A stretch of DNA of 64,000 nucleotides from Rhodeus uyekii. Its lineage: Eukaryota > Chordata > Actinopteri > Cypriniformes > Acheilognathidae. The notes beneath the pieces are model-generated. The model made no database searches, was not told the origin of the DNA, and was given only the letters and a program-made list of their open reading frames with translations. Both the position numbers and the translations under genes were made by a program. Shown piece by piece: positions 26,201 through 38,380 of the stretch. Position 1 is the first letter of the stretch, and each line of letters begins with the position of its first letter. The DNA lies in assembly GCA_037043235.1 (NCBI GenBank), contig JAWRVZ010000030.1:62001-126000 (forward strand), written 5' to 3'.

Positions 26201-29200
26201 TGCCCTGCAGAGTGTGACAGAAGGGAGGGCAGCTCCAGCACCTCTATCTCTAATCAAGGCTAAACGCTCAGTTGTAATTTTCCATTCCTTATCAGGAACG
26301 CATTACCCTCTCTATACCTCACACACATTTCTTCAGACTTATCGCTTACTTACTAAAGAATAGAAAATACAATTCATTTCTCACAATAATCAATAATGTC
26401 AAAAACAAAATATAATCATGGAGAATAATAAAAAAAACATAATTTATAAAATTCCATCACAGTAATATTATTACATTTTTAAATATTTATTTTCTAAATT
26501 AATATTCTTTAAACAGTCATTTATTCCTGTGATTAAAGCTGAATTTATTAGATGATTAATACAGTAAAACAGTGTAATATTATATCAACGTAAAACAGCT
26601 GTTTTCTATGTGAATATATAGTAGTGTCATTTATTCCTGTGATTAAAGCTGAATTTATTATTTCATTTATTATTATTATTATTATTATCATTCTGATTAA
26701 TTTACATATCAGAATGATTTGTGAAGATCATGTGACACTGAAGACTGGAGGAATGATGCTGAAAATACAGATTTAATCACAGGAATAAATTGTATTTTAC
26801 AATATATTAAAATAGAAAACAGTTATTTTAAATTGTAATAATATTTCTTACTGTTTTACTGTATTTTTGGTCAAATAATGCAGCTTTGGTGAGCAGAAGA
26901 TCTTAATTATTCTTCAAACTTTGACCGCCATTGTACCAAATCCATATTTGGTTGATGTAATATTGTTCTGTTGTTTTCGCTCAGGCTTGATTAATAAGTA
27001 TGAGGTCAACGGTCTGCAGTGCTGGATAATCACTCATGTTTTGTGGGTGGCGAACGCTCAATACTTCCACTGGTTTTCACCAACCATCCTCATTGACAAC
27101 TGGATCCCTCTGTTATGGTGCACCAACATCCTCGGCTATGCCGTGTCCACTTTCGCTTTCATTAAGGCTTATCTGTTCCCTACCAGCCCAGAGGACTGGT
27201 GAGAAAACTCATTTTGATTATTTACTGTATGGGTACGGAAAGTATTCAGACCCCTTCTGTTTTTCACTCTTTGTTATATTGCAGCCATTTGCTAAAATCA
27301 TTTAAGTTCTTTGTTTTTCCTCATTAATGCACACACAGCACCCCATATTGACAGAAAAACACTGAATTGTTGACATTTTTGCAGATTTATTTATTAAATA
27401 TATTTATCATTATTTATAATATATAATCATATATTATAAATATTATATATTATAATATTATATATTATAAATTCAAATATATAATCATATATTTATTTAT
27501 ATTTATCAAATATATTTATTTATTTACCGACATATCTTGTGGTTCTCAGTATTCAGACCCTTTGCTCAGTGTTTAGTAGAAGCAGCTTTTGCTCTAATAC
27601 AGCCGTGAGCGTTTTTGGGAATGATGCAACAGGTTTTTCACGCCTGGATTTGGGGATCCTCTGACATTCCTCCTTGCAGATCCTGATTAGGCATTTTATA
27701 TTTTTAAGTCTTAAATGGACCTGTGAAACACTGAACCACAGAAACACTGTGATGGTTTTTTTGGACTGTACTTTCCTCTGCTCATAGAAACGGCATGCAG
27801 TAAAATTCACGCACACGCTTCAGTCTTATTCATGTTTGATCCGCAGTAAATTCACAGGCAACATCTTCTACAACTACATGATGGGAATAGAGTTCAACCC
27901 TCGAATCGGAGAATGGTTCGACTTCAAGCTTTTCTTCAATGGCCGGCCGGGTATCGTGGCGTGGACCCTGATTAACTTATCCTATGCAGCCAAACAGCAG
28001 GAGCTGTACGGTTACGTGACCAACTCCATGATCCTGGTCAATGTTTTACAGGTGAGTCGTGCAGCCACTAGGCTGCGCTATAAAACAGCTGAACTAAGCT
28101 TCAGTTTACCACATGCAGTGTTAAAGGTTGACTCGTTTATTGACTCGCCCCTTTCTTCAAACCGAGTCCCACCCTACTCTTTATCAAAGGCTGCTTTCAC
28201 TCCGATGGACGTTATAATACGGGAGAAAATAAGTACTCGTAACTGACTTATTCTTCAAAGAATAGGAACTTTTAGTGGAACGGTTTATTGAACCTCAAGG
28301 CAAAATCTAAAAGTACAAAAAACATCATTAGGCTTTTTTTTTTTGGCTCATATAATATGCAATAAGAGAACAGAAAGCTCACATTCATGGAGGAAAAACT
28401 CAATATGCAATTTGATGCAGTTGCTGATATTTATTTAAACTTGCAACAGTTTCACAGACTGCTTACATAAAATACATATCAGTTATCAATCTATATCTCC
28501 CAGTAATATGCCTTGGTAAAATTATATTTAAATGCTTCGTTTTATGATCAAATCACTGTATTTTCTTTTTTCGGCGCAAAACATAAAATGCAATACAATG
28601 ATGCTAGAGAGATGAACCGATTGGATCATATTTCATACTCACATCTGAACATGATTTTTGTCTTTCTAATCATGGGTAAACTTAAGTTGATTCAGTCCAG
28701 TAAGTGTTAGTTTTATGATTTTTAAAGATTTCACAGCAAAAAAGACACGAGTACCACAACATGTTTTTAGAACGATACTTTTTACCTGCTAAAAAAGTGT
28801 AACGTATCAATGGATGGCAAGTGCAACTGCTTTTTCCAGCAAAATGTGGCTCATGTTGATCATTTAGAAGCCTTAAAAATGTACATAACAAATATGATGC
28901 AATAGGCTTTATGGGGTTCAAATTTAGCTTAGATTATGGCCAGTAGAGCATTGATGTTTGCAACGCCAAGGTCATGGGTTCGATCCCAGGGAAAGCAAGA
29001 ACTTGATTCAATGTGTTTCTTGAATGCAATGCAAGTCGTTTTGGATAAAAGCATAAATGTAAATTCTACCTCTTTCTTCTCACAGGCCATCTATGTGCTG
29101 GACTTCTTCTGGAATGAAGCCTGGTACCTGAAGACTATAGACATCTGCCATGATCATTTCGGCTGGTACCTGGGCTGGGGAGACTGTGTGTGGCTGCCGT

Positions 29201-30761
29201 TCCTCTACACACTGCAGGTGTGTGTCACGGTCAATATAAGCAATTCAAAACTTTATAAAGCTGCTCGATTCTGAATTCGTTTTTTAAAACAGAGATCTCA
29301 ATTCTGAATAGACAACTAAACAAAATGATGTCATTTACTAGAGGTTCTTGCTGTAGTCTCTTTACAAAATATTTAATAAAATATACATTTAATTGGTTTG
29401 AAGGATTTATTCAATGTCTTACCACCTACTAGTGTAACGATGCAATTGATACCATTGTTGTTTCAAGTTAAAGTCCCCATGAAATCAAAGTTTGCCTATA
29501 AGCTTGTGCTCCATTGAATCAACGATATTAATGACATCATCTTCACTTCAGCTTCTCATGAGATTTTCTGTCCAATCAAATGCTCTCTAGAATCTGAAGC
29601 TCCGCCCCCAACATTATAAACAGACGCTGAAGCTGCGGCTGAAATCAGTCACTCGTTCACACACTGTTTCTACATGATGAACATAGTCACTATATAGAGC
29701 GATTCAGACAGTGTGAATATCTTTAATTGGGGGAATGAAGTCTGGATTGACGTTAGTGACAGTGAAGCGCCGCAGATCCAGAGACACGACAGACCAGAGC
29801 GGATCACATGTTCGAGTTGCCGCATAACAGAAAACACATTGACCCGTTGAATTCTGATCAGAATGATGCGTTTATAGAGATGTGGAGGAGATTAGAGGAG
29901 AAACGGTTAGAGATCAGGAGGAAACTGCAGCTTAATCGAGCTCAATTAAAAAAAATACACATAAATGTAAAATAAATGACGTAGTCGGCAACAACTGTTT
30001 CTAGGATATTTTAGCTTCATTTTTCTACCGTGTACGGAAGATTGTTCGTCTTTTTTCACAGTCTGTGATCCCTATACAGGACAACTGCCCTCTCTTGGTC
30101 ACACAGATCTGAGTCTGAATGTTCATGTGATCGCACTAATCAAAGGTTTAACCGACTCGTCTTTTAACGATTAATCGTGCCGCTCTAATATTTTAGATAT
30201 TGATCCTTCACCTCATTCGCAGCTTCATGGATTTCGATTTCGTAGAGTTAATGTTGTTTATGGATGATGTTCTTCACTTATGTTCTTGTTTTTTAGGGCC
30301 TTTACCTGGTCTACAACCCCGTCCAGCTTCCCACGCCCCACGCCGCCGGCGTCCTCATCCTGGGGCTGATGGGCTACTACATCTTCCGCTCAACCAACCA
30401 CCAGAAAGACCTTTTCCGTCGCACAGATGGAAACTGCAAGATCTGGGGCAAGAAGCCCACCTTCATCGAGTGCTCCTACCAATCGGCTGACGGCGGCCTT
30501 CACAAGAGCAAGCTGATGACCTCGGGGTTTTGGGGAGTGGCTCGTCACATGAACTACACGGGCGACCTGATGGGCTCGCTGGCGTACTGCATGGCCTGTG
30601 GGGGAGGTCACCTGCTGCCCTATTTCTACATCGTCTACATGAGCATCCTGCTGGTGCACCGCTGCATTCGTGACGAGCACCGCTGTAGCAGCAAGTACGG
30701 CAAGGACTGGGAGCGCTACACCGCGGCCGTGCCCCACCGCTTGCTGCCCAACATCTTCTAG
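23237..30761 (+). CDS. DHCR7: 7-dehydrocholesterol reductase, complete gene
   Basis: NADPH-dependent ER membrane enzyme that reduces the C7-C8 double bond of 7-dehydrocholesterol to cholesterol, so it also controls the vitamin D precursor pool. Coding exons: 23237-23346, 25554-25776, 25862-25952, 26985-27198, 27847-28051, 29086-29217, 30297-30761. All junctions are GT-AG and phases agree, giving 479 residues (human 475). Several hydrophobic segments are visible, for example VILLLCFAPFLVFFFIMA. The sterol reductase family motifs are intact: GIEFNPRIG in the middle and VHRCIRDEHRCSSKYG near the C-terminus. Two Met codons open the frame (23237, 23240), and either could start. The acceptor of this exon follows a (TC)n tract. 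No lesion is seen. It is divergent from NADSYN1, as in mammals. Confidence 0.97.
23561..24188. mobile_element. Tigger-like MITE in DHCR7 intron 2
   Basis: The ends CAGTGGTACCTCGAGATACG and 'cgtatcttgaggtactactg' are inverted and flanked by TA on both sides. The 628-bp body has no transposase. Its ends belong to the same family style as the 13110 and 46210 elements, but the body differs. Confidence 0.8.
24203..24493 (-). mobile_element. Solo LTR with 5-bp target duplication
   Basis: 291 bp running TGTCATGG...GTGACA, flanked by ATAAC at 24198-24202 and 24494-24498. No internal retroviral sequence is present, so this is a solo LTR left by recombination. Strand is inferred from weak similarity to other LTRs in the window. 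Confidence 0.75.
24961..25319 (+). mobile_element. Solo LTR with 5-bp target duplication
   Basis: 359 bp running TGTCACCG...CATAACA, flanked by AGTGT at 24956-24960 and 25320-25324. A polyadenylation signal 'aataaag' near 25251 and a TATA-like 'tttatata' near 25091 fit LTR structure on the plus strand. It lies in DHCR7 intron 2. Confidence 0.85.
26680..26920. repeat. Dispersed cyprinid repeat in DHCR7 intron 4
   Basis: The text 'gaagactggaggaatgatgctgaaaatacag' through 'gtcaaataatgcagctttggtgagcag' is a repeat common in cyprinid introns (from memory). The two 'cattcctgtgattaaagctgaatttatta' stretches nearby (about 26520 and 26630) are duplicated pieces. Confidence 0.5.
27226..27690. mobile_element. 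Tc1-like remnant in DHCR7 intron 5
   Basis: 'gggtacggaaagtattcagacccc' and a repeat of 'agtattcagaccctttgctcagtg' are terminal sequences of a widespread fish Tc1 family. Only noncoding end material survives. Around 27400-27530 an AT-rich expansion interrupts it. Confidence 0.6.
28929..29060 (+). repeat. tRNA-derived SINE, just upstream of DHCR7 exon 7
   Basis: SINE head, shortened B-box 'gggttcgatccc' and tail end within about 25 bp of the acceptor at 29085. It may supply part of the polypyrimidine region context of that splice site. Confidence 0.7.
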
Positions 30762-31086
30762 AGCGTTTGCTTTTCAGCCACTTTGCCTTGTTGTTTTCTG
30801 TGGCTGGTTTTGAAACAGTTGGCTCTTTAAGCTTTTGTGGGAGTGTGGATGTAAGGTTTTACAAAGATTATTTTGGCTTGTAGTGAGTGAGATTTGTGAA
30901 CATGATTATCAAGGGGACAGAATACTGACTTTGAATTATGTACTTTGAATAGCTCTATCTGTTGTATATTGAATCTGCCTCATAATTGTTCTGGATGTAA
31001 ATAGATGAAAGTCTATCAGTCAAGAAAGGACCAGACTGCCTCTTATCATTTATATTCATATTTTTTTCTACCAACCACACTACTGA

Positions 31087-31092
31087 AATAAA
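31087..31092 (+). terminator. DHCR7: DHCR7 poly(A) signal
   Basis: AATAAA about 325 bases after the stop codon, followed by U/GU-rich sequence. It is the first canonical hexamer downstream of the gene. Confidence 0.65.
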
Positions 31093-31907
31093 ATTGTTCC
31101 ACTTTGCCTTTCATTTTTCTTCTTGTGAAAACCTTTATTTTTAAATATAATGCTGGAAATAAAATTAGTAAAATAAAATAATTTACTTAAAATAAGTAAA
31201 ATGTCTGTGCATTTTTTTTGTAAGTAAAATAAATGTTTGTGATAGTCAGAAATATATTACTGAAGTGCAGGAGAATGTCTCAATAGCATAATATTAATAA
31301 TAATCATAACAAATTATGATTTAAACAATTTTTTTAGGAATAATCACTGATATACTAATTCTGGAATAATTCCATGTTTCATATTTAACAGTAAAACTCT
31401 GTTGTGCAGCACTTTGTTTGACAAAAAAAGTTTGATTAATTTGATATTACTAAAAGGTAAATTAAATAAATGTTTCATGTGTTCATTCGAACATTAGACA
31501 AATTAAAATGCAGAATTTCTGCGAGAAAAATAGGCATTTCGCAAACGTAAATTATGTTTATATATATATATATACACATAGAATCATTTAATTAGACATG
31601 CTTTTTTATTATTACAATTTAATTAAAACCTTAAAATGAAATCCAGAAAACAGTGCTTGGTATAAAAGTAAAAAATAAATTATAATAAATAAAATAATAT
31701 AAAACATTTAATTCAGCCCAAAACATGTGAAGACTTTTGTTTAACTTTTAATAAATTGTTTTTAAATTGTACAAGTTTTGTGACTTCAATTAATTAGACA
31801 TTCTTTTTGATTACTAAAATAAAACAAAGAATAATCAAATTTTATAAAGCGCTTATAATGCATTAAAATGATGTAAACAACAAATCAATTATAAATTGAA
31901 TATATTA
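31093..31907. other. Intergenic AT-rich DNA
   Basis: No gene seen. Very AT-rich with a short (TA)n run near 31560. Confidence 0.5.
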
Positions 31908-33457
31908 CAGGGAGTGCAGAATTATTAGGCAAATGAGTATTTTGACCACATCATCCTCGTTATGCATGTTGTCTTACTCCAAGCTGTATAGGCTGGAAAG
32001 CCTACTACCAATTAAGCATATTAGGTGATGTGCATCTCTGTAATGAGAAGGGGTGTGGTCTAATGACATCAACACCCTATATCAGGTGTGCATAATTATT
32101 AGGCAACTTCCTTTCCTTTGGCAAAATGGGTCAAAAGAAGGACTTGACAGGCTCAGAAAAGTCAAAAATAGTGAGATATATTGCAGAGGGATGCAGCAGT
32201 CTTAAAATAGCCAAGCTTCTGAAGCGTGATCATCGAACAATCAAGCGTTTCATTCAAAATAGTCAACAGGGTCACAAGAAGCGTGCGGAAAAACCAAGGC
32301 GCAAAATAACTGCCCGTGAACTGAGAAAAGTCAAGCGTGCAGCTGCCAAGATGCCACTTGCCACCAGTTTGGCCATATTTCAGAGCTGCAACATCACTGG
32401 AGTGCCCAAAAGCACAAGGTGTGCAATACTCAGAGACATGGCCAAGGTAAGAAAGGCAGAAAGTCGACCACCACTGAACAAGACACTCAAGCTGAAACGT
32501 CAAGACTGGGCCAAGAAATATCTCAAGACTGATTTTTCTAAGGTTTTATGGACTGATGAAATGAGAGTGAGTCTTGATGGGCCCGTGGCTGGATTGGTAA
32601 AGGGCAGAGAGCTCCAGTCCGACTCAGACGCCAGCAAGGTGGAGGTGGAGTACTGGTTTGGGCTGGTATCATCAAAGATGAGCTTGTGGGGCCTTTTCGG
32701 GTTGAGGATGGAGTCAAGCTCAACTCCCAGTCCTACTGCCAGTTTCTGGAAGACACCTTCTTCAAGCAGTGGTACAGGAAGAAGTCTGCATCCTTCAAGA
32801 AAAACATGATTTTCATGCAGGACAATGCTCCATCACACGCGTCCAAGTACTCCACAGCGTGGCTGGCAAGAAAGGGTATAAAAGAAGAAAATCTAATGAT
32901 ATGGCCTCCTTGTTCACCTGATCTGAACCCCATTGAGAACCTGTGGTCCATCATCAAATGTGCGATTTACAAGGAGGGAAAACAGTACACCTCTCTGAAC
33001 AGTGTCTGGGAGGCTGTGGTTGCTGCTGCACGCAATGTTGATGGTGAACAGATCAAAACACTGACAGAATCCATGGATGGCAGGCTTTTGAGTGTCCTTG
33101 CAAAGAAAGGTGGCTATATTGGTCACTGATTTGTTTTTGTTTGGTTTTTGAATGTCAGAAATGTATATTTGTGAATGTTGAGATGTTATATTGGTTTCAC
33201 TGGTAAAAATAAATAATTGAAATGGGTATAAATTTGTTTTTTGTTAAGTTGCCTAATAATTATGCACAGTAATAGTCACCTGCACACACAGATATCCCCC
33301 TAAAATAGCTAAAACTAAAAACTACTTAAAATATTGATACAAAAATATTCAGCTTTGATATTAATGAGTTTTTTGTGTTCAGTGAGAACATGGTTGTTGT
33401 TCAATAATAAAATTAATCCTCAAAAATACAACTTGCCTAATAATTCTGCACTCCCTG
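31908..33457 (+). mobile_element. Tc1-like DNA transposon, nearly intact
   Basis: 1,550 bp with inverted ends (CAGGGAGTGCAGAATTATT and its complement) and TA on both sides at 31906-31907 and 33458-33459. Internal copies of the 'taattattaggcaa' motif near 32092-32105 and 33247-33261 give the two-copies-per-end (IR/DR) layout known from Sleeping Beauty-type Tc1 elements. The enclosed transposase is broken by one frameshift. Confidence 0.93.
32126..33129 (+). pseudogene. Tc1-like transposase, one frameshift
   Basis: The first part (from 32126, MGQKKDLTGSEKSKI) has the paired helix-turn-helix DNA-binding region and the first catalytic Asp in LWTDEM. The second part (from about 32610 in the next frame, ending IGH at 33129) has FMQDNAPSH with the second Asp and SPDLNPIENLW with the catalytic Glu. 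These are the DDE residues of the Tc1/mariner fold. The shift falls between about 32575 and 32612, probably a small deletion. No internal stop was noticed in either frame. Confidence 0.9.
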
Positions 33458-33459
33458 TA

Positions 33460-33934
33460 TAATTCATTTCACTTTGGTCACAACTACTTATAAAAAGATA
33501 TGATGCATTATAAAGTACATTACGAATACATGTATAATGCATAAAGATATTTGCTAGTCACTGTATAAAAGATTGTGCTAAATCATTAAATAGAAATGTA
33601 AGTGAAGCCTTAAAGTTCATTTATAAGTTCATTTCATTCAATATTAAATTACTGTTCATATTACCTTTATTTAAAAGAAAGTCAATAAAAATCTGTTAAA
33701 ACGCACACAACCTCAAGAAGCAGCAGGTGGAGTCAGAGGACAGCAACAAGCCTGACTCAACAACACACAAAAGCACTAGCATTTAATTTTTCTCTTAGAC
33801 AAATACACATGATTAATATACCACTGAAACATCTGCAACCAACGGATTGATTTTGATGAACCATGAGCTTGATCATTCCTGGATGGTGGATTAATATCCC
33901 AAACACATCGATCACTTAAAAATAACCATCATAC
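33460..33934. other. Intergenic DNA between the Tc1 element and the LINE
   Basis: No gene recognised. Part of the stretch may be LINE 3' flank, because the LINE boundary is not clear. Confidence 0.45.
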
Positions 33935-33963
33935 AAAAAAAAAAAAAAAAAAAAAAAAAAAAA
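33935..33963 (+). repeat. Poly(A) run of 29 beside the LINE
   Basis: On the LINE's strand this reads as poly(T), starting 16 bases after its stop codon. It is therefore not an ordinary poly(A) tail of that element. Confidence 0.9.
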
Positions 33964-33979
33964 CAGGGTGGTGGCGGGC

Positions 33980-36900
33980 TTATCTAAGTGTGTTTTTTTT
34001 CAGCTCCTCCTTGAAAGTGTTTAGGGAGCTGCATGCTATGGTGGAGGGTGGCAGACCATTCCAGATCCGAATTCCATCTGGGAAGAATGAGTGTTGATAC
34101 ACTTGAGTCCTGGCGAATGGTACTAGAAACTTCTGGTGGTGACCTCGGGTAGTTACAGCTGTTGGTATTAGCCATGTTGTTGGTATTGCCACAAGGTTGT
34201 TTACTATCCGGTACATCATAATCGCCTTGTTTTCCACTCGACGTTGTTGAAGTGTCGGCCACCGAAGATGGTGAAGCATGGCGCTAACGCTGCTCATGCG
34301 GTTGAAATCTCCCATCACAAATCTGGCACACCTGCGCTGCACCATTTCCAGGTTGTTGGTGTAAGCTGCTGTATGTGGGTCCCAGATTATGCTGGCATAC
34401 TCCATTTGTGGCCTTATCAGAGTCTTGTAGCATAGTTCTTTAGTTTTCCGTGGGCATTGTTGAATGTTCCTCTGTAAGAAGGCCCTGGTATTGTTGGCTT
34501 TCTTTGTTACTTGGTTGATGTGGGTGTTCCAGCTGAGTTTGTGGTGAATGTTGACTCCCAAATACTTGGCAGACTCGACTACCTCCAAGATGTGACCATG
34601 GATGTTATAGAGGTGTTTTAATGGCTTTGTCTTGTTTGTGATGTGTAGAACCTGGCATTTGTGGGGATGAAACTCCATGAGCCAGTCTTTCTCCCATGCT
34701 TGGAGGGCTTCCATGTCTTCTTGGAGTGCGACCGCATCTTCTTCTTTACTGATGTTACGGTAAAGCACACAGTCATCTGCAAAGAGTCGAACTGTTGAGT
34801 TGTTTTGCAGGTAGTCTGGCAGGTCATTTATGTACATCAAGAACAAGGTAGGACCAAGCACACTTCCTTGAGGAACTCCAGACTGCACTGGGGCAACACT
34901 TGATTTACTGCCATCCAGTACAACTTGCTGGGTTCTTTGATGTAGGAAGTCGCTGATCCACTTGTGCAAACTGCCACGTACTCCATAATGTTCCAGTTTA
35001 TACATCAGTCTCTTGTGGGGCACCTTGTCAAATGCCTTTGAGAAATCTAAGAGTATCAGATCTGTCTGGCGCCTGTCGTCAATAGATTTTGCTAAGTCTT
35101 GGATGGTGATGACTAACTGTGACTCACATGAGCGATGTTTTCTGAAGCCATGCTGTGCTTCTGTTAAAATATTGTGTTGTTCCATGTGCTTCATTATGTT
35201 GCTTGTGATAATATGTTCCAACATTTTGCCAGTAATTGATGTTAGTGAGACAGGTCTGTAATTTTCCGGTCGGTTCTTAGCTCCTTTCTTAAAGATAGGT
35301 ACTACATCTGCCTTTTTCCATTCCTGTGGTAATACTCCTTGGTCAATGGATGCTTGGAAGAAGACTGTGAAGGTTGTTGCAATGTGCACACCTATGCGCT
35401 TCAGCAGCCTGGCTGACAGTCCATCCGGCCCAGTAGCTTTGTGTATCTTGAGACCTTGGAGTAATTTCAGGACTCCCGCTTCTGTAATGGTGATTTGGCA
35501 CATTTCTGGAAAGCTGTTGTTCCCCATTGCTTTGATGTTGTCTGATTCATTCGAGTTGAAAACTGAGGAAAATTGGTGATTCAATATGTTGGCCTTATTC
35601 ATTGAGTCTGTGTATGTAAAACCATCTATTGATTTTAGAGGTGCTACTCCAGTGCTGTCATTGTTTTTACTTTTGATAAAGCCCCAGAATCGTTTAGGGT
35701 TCGATGTACAATCTGGAGAAATTATGTTAGTGATGTATTCATTGTAGGCCTTCTTGCATGCTGAACTTGTTGCAGTCTTCAATTCTTTGTATCTATTTTT
35801 GTCCTTTTTGCTGTTGGTAGCTCGTGCCTTGTTAAAGCATCTTTTCTTCCGTCTCGACAGGGATTTTATCTCTCTGTTGATCCAGGGTTGGTTGAATCTA
35901 CTGCTAGTCATTTTGGATGGAACAGACGATTCTAAAATATTGCTCAGGTTGGTACTGATGGACGATCACATTTCCTCCACTGGTGATGTTATTGTATATT
36001 TATCTAGAAAACGTTTCTGAAAATTCTTAGCCTCAGATATAAGTTTGTCTTCGTCTGCTTTTTTCCAAAGATATATCTTTCTTTTAACTGGTTTTCCCCT
36101 TTTCACCATTGCGTCAGAGTTGATGAACACTGCGTCGTGGTCCGATAGGCCTGGTATAGGTGAACATCTGTTAATGAGCGTAGGGCGGTTTGTAAGGAAT
36201 AGATCCAAAATATTATCAAGACGCGTTGGGAACTTTACAGATTGTTCAAAACCACAGTTCTGAATGAGGTCAAGAAAACGCATGTTGATTGCTGATTTTA
36301 CCTGGTTTTTCTCTATGGAGAGTGATTCCCAGTTGATATCAGGGAGATTCAAATCACCTCCTATCCAGAAAACTGCATTTTTGTTGTTTTGGTAAAGATG
36401 TTCAATCGTGTCGCATAGCTGATTCATGTACTCTATGTCGCTGGAGGGTGGTCTATAGAGTGTTCCAATAAATAGCGAGACATTCTTTCCAATTTGTAGT
36501 TTTGCAAATACTGCCTCTGTTAATGTATTGATGTCAACGTTGTCAATGATGAGGTCCTTCTTGATTGCTAATAGTACACCTCCGTAACCATCTTTTCTGT
36601 CTTTTCGCAAAACTTCATAGTTTGATGGAAAGATCTCTGCACTATAAATTGATGGTGTAAGCCAAGTTTCAGTGCCCATGATGATGCTGGGATCAGATTG
36701 TTCAATTAGGTTTGCTACTTCCTCCTTCTTGTTTTTGATACTTTGAAAGTTGATGACAATGACTTTTAAAGATGTTGCAGGTTTTGAAGTTGGTCTTGAG
36801 GATACAATCGGTGAAGAGCATGACTTTGGTGGCCCAGGACTTAGTACTGTTCCTTCACTGGTATTGCTGTTGTCCAGTGTTGAAAAGCTGTTGTTCGAGC

Positions 36901-37381
36901 TCAAGATGGTAGATTCAAATAGACTGGATGAAAATTGTGGCATGCCACAGTTCGTACAGTGCCATGATATATTCTGAAGTGACATATACACAGGGGTTGA
37001 CATGTGCATACATTCTACATGAAACCATTTTTCACAATCATCGCACGCTACTCCTCTCTGCTTCCATGTCACAGCTTTGCTACATATTTGACATGGGTAT
37101 TTCGGGGTTCTGGGACCAGGGTTAAGCTCTATGTCTGATGCGTTTAGAATGAGTGTCAAGAATAGGTACATGAGAATGTGGTTCTTACCATATCTGATGT
37201 TTGGATATGTTCCATGATTATTTCTATTATGATAATAAATCATGATACTTCTCTGTAGTATGCTGTCTTCTTGCAGTGTAAATGTCTGTAGCATCGCTAC
37301 ATTATCCGAGTCTTCAAGTCTTGTGAGAAATCCAATGATGGAAAAACACAAAAACATGCGATTTACATAATCGGGAGCCAT
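33980..37381 (-). pseudogene. Non-LTR retrotransposon polyprotein: 2A-like, PHD, endonuclease, RT; one in-frame stop
   Basis: One reading frame of 1,134 codons is interrupted only by a TGA at 35968-35966. The N-terminal part (37381 to 35966) has a hydrophobic stretch, the 2A-like motif DIELNPGP at residues 83-90 and a C4HC3 PHD finger (Cys97, 100, 113, 116, His121, Cys124, 142, 145). An APE-type endonuclease follows (GTETWL, GGDLNLPDINW, LSDHDAVFI). The C-terminal part (35911 to 33980) is the reverse transcriptase with YRPVSLTS, LLDFSKAFDKVPH, GVPQGSVLGP and the catalytic FADD. The layout fits the CR1/L2/Rex1 group; the exact clade is uncertain. A frame this open suggests a recent insertion. 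Confidence 0.9.
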
Positions 37382-37399
37382 TGATGTTATTGTTTATAT

Positions 37400-38380
37400 T
37401 TTCTACGTCAAACCGGAAGTTGATCTTTCAAAAAGAAAAAGTCAAGTAAACTAAATTCAAAAGGTAGTTGGCACTTTTCTTTGTAGAAAATATGGTTCTA
37501 ATCTTCTAATCTTCTTTCAGTGTTGTAACAAGGATTTTCCTTAATCTTTCGCTAGCTCAACAGTGCAATGGAGGGCTTATCACGTCATCACATCATGGAG
37601 CTCTGATGGTATATGCTGTTGGAGAAAGTGATGAAGTGCGGGCTGAGGTCCGACAGGAGTTGGTGATTGTGTTGACCGCCTCCCCGGCGTTCGTGCGCGT
37701 TTAAATCGCAGCTTCATTTCAGCAAACGCACGCGCCTTCCGTGTGTTCCCTGCATTGTTCGATGCAGCTCGCCAACAGCGACCGTACGTACCTACCTGAG
37801 ACCGTACGTACCTACCTGAGCCCTGACATTAGATAGTTACTTGAATAATGTCAATCCAAATATCGAGCTTAATGTTCTAATGTATGTATGGCAAAAAACA
37901 TCACATGCAGCACAAATAAACATACTGACATGCAGCTGTGTCAGTGCTTTAATGTTCCACATGATACGATTGACTATAATGGGCATACGCTTATTAAGCG
38001 GTAATGTGATTTGCATTGATTTCCTATTTTATTCCTCTTACAAAGCTTATACCGGACAATAGAGAAGACAAAATGGCTGGTCAGAGGTTGATGACTGGTT
38101 GACAGGTCGATGAAGTACATTTTCGATTGTATTGCTTGTGGTGGCGATTCCTGCATGTATGTTATAAACTTCTCCATCACTATTGCTCACACTCTTGCTA
38201 TTAATTATTTCAAACCATGCGGCTAAATGAAAATAGACTTCCTATTACTTTTGACGGAGGTTCCTGATTCATAGGGAATCGTCCAGTAACACTCTAACAG
38301 CCACTTGGCAGCTTATTAAAAATCAAAGGATAGGATAGTATGCTTTTTGCATCGTCAAATATTCAGAAAATTAAAAAACC
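37400..38380. other. Intergenic DNA with a perfect 20-bp tandem duplication
   Basis: No gene recognised. The segment 37600-37820 is GC-richer than its surroundings. It contains 'accgtacgtacctacctgag' twice without a gap at 37781-37800 and 37801-37820. Confidence 0.5.

Noticed and set aside
30390..30737. 115-codon minus-strand frame opposite DHCR7
   Set aside because: It is a shadow of the GC-rich last exon of DHCR7. The plus strand encodes the conserved protein.
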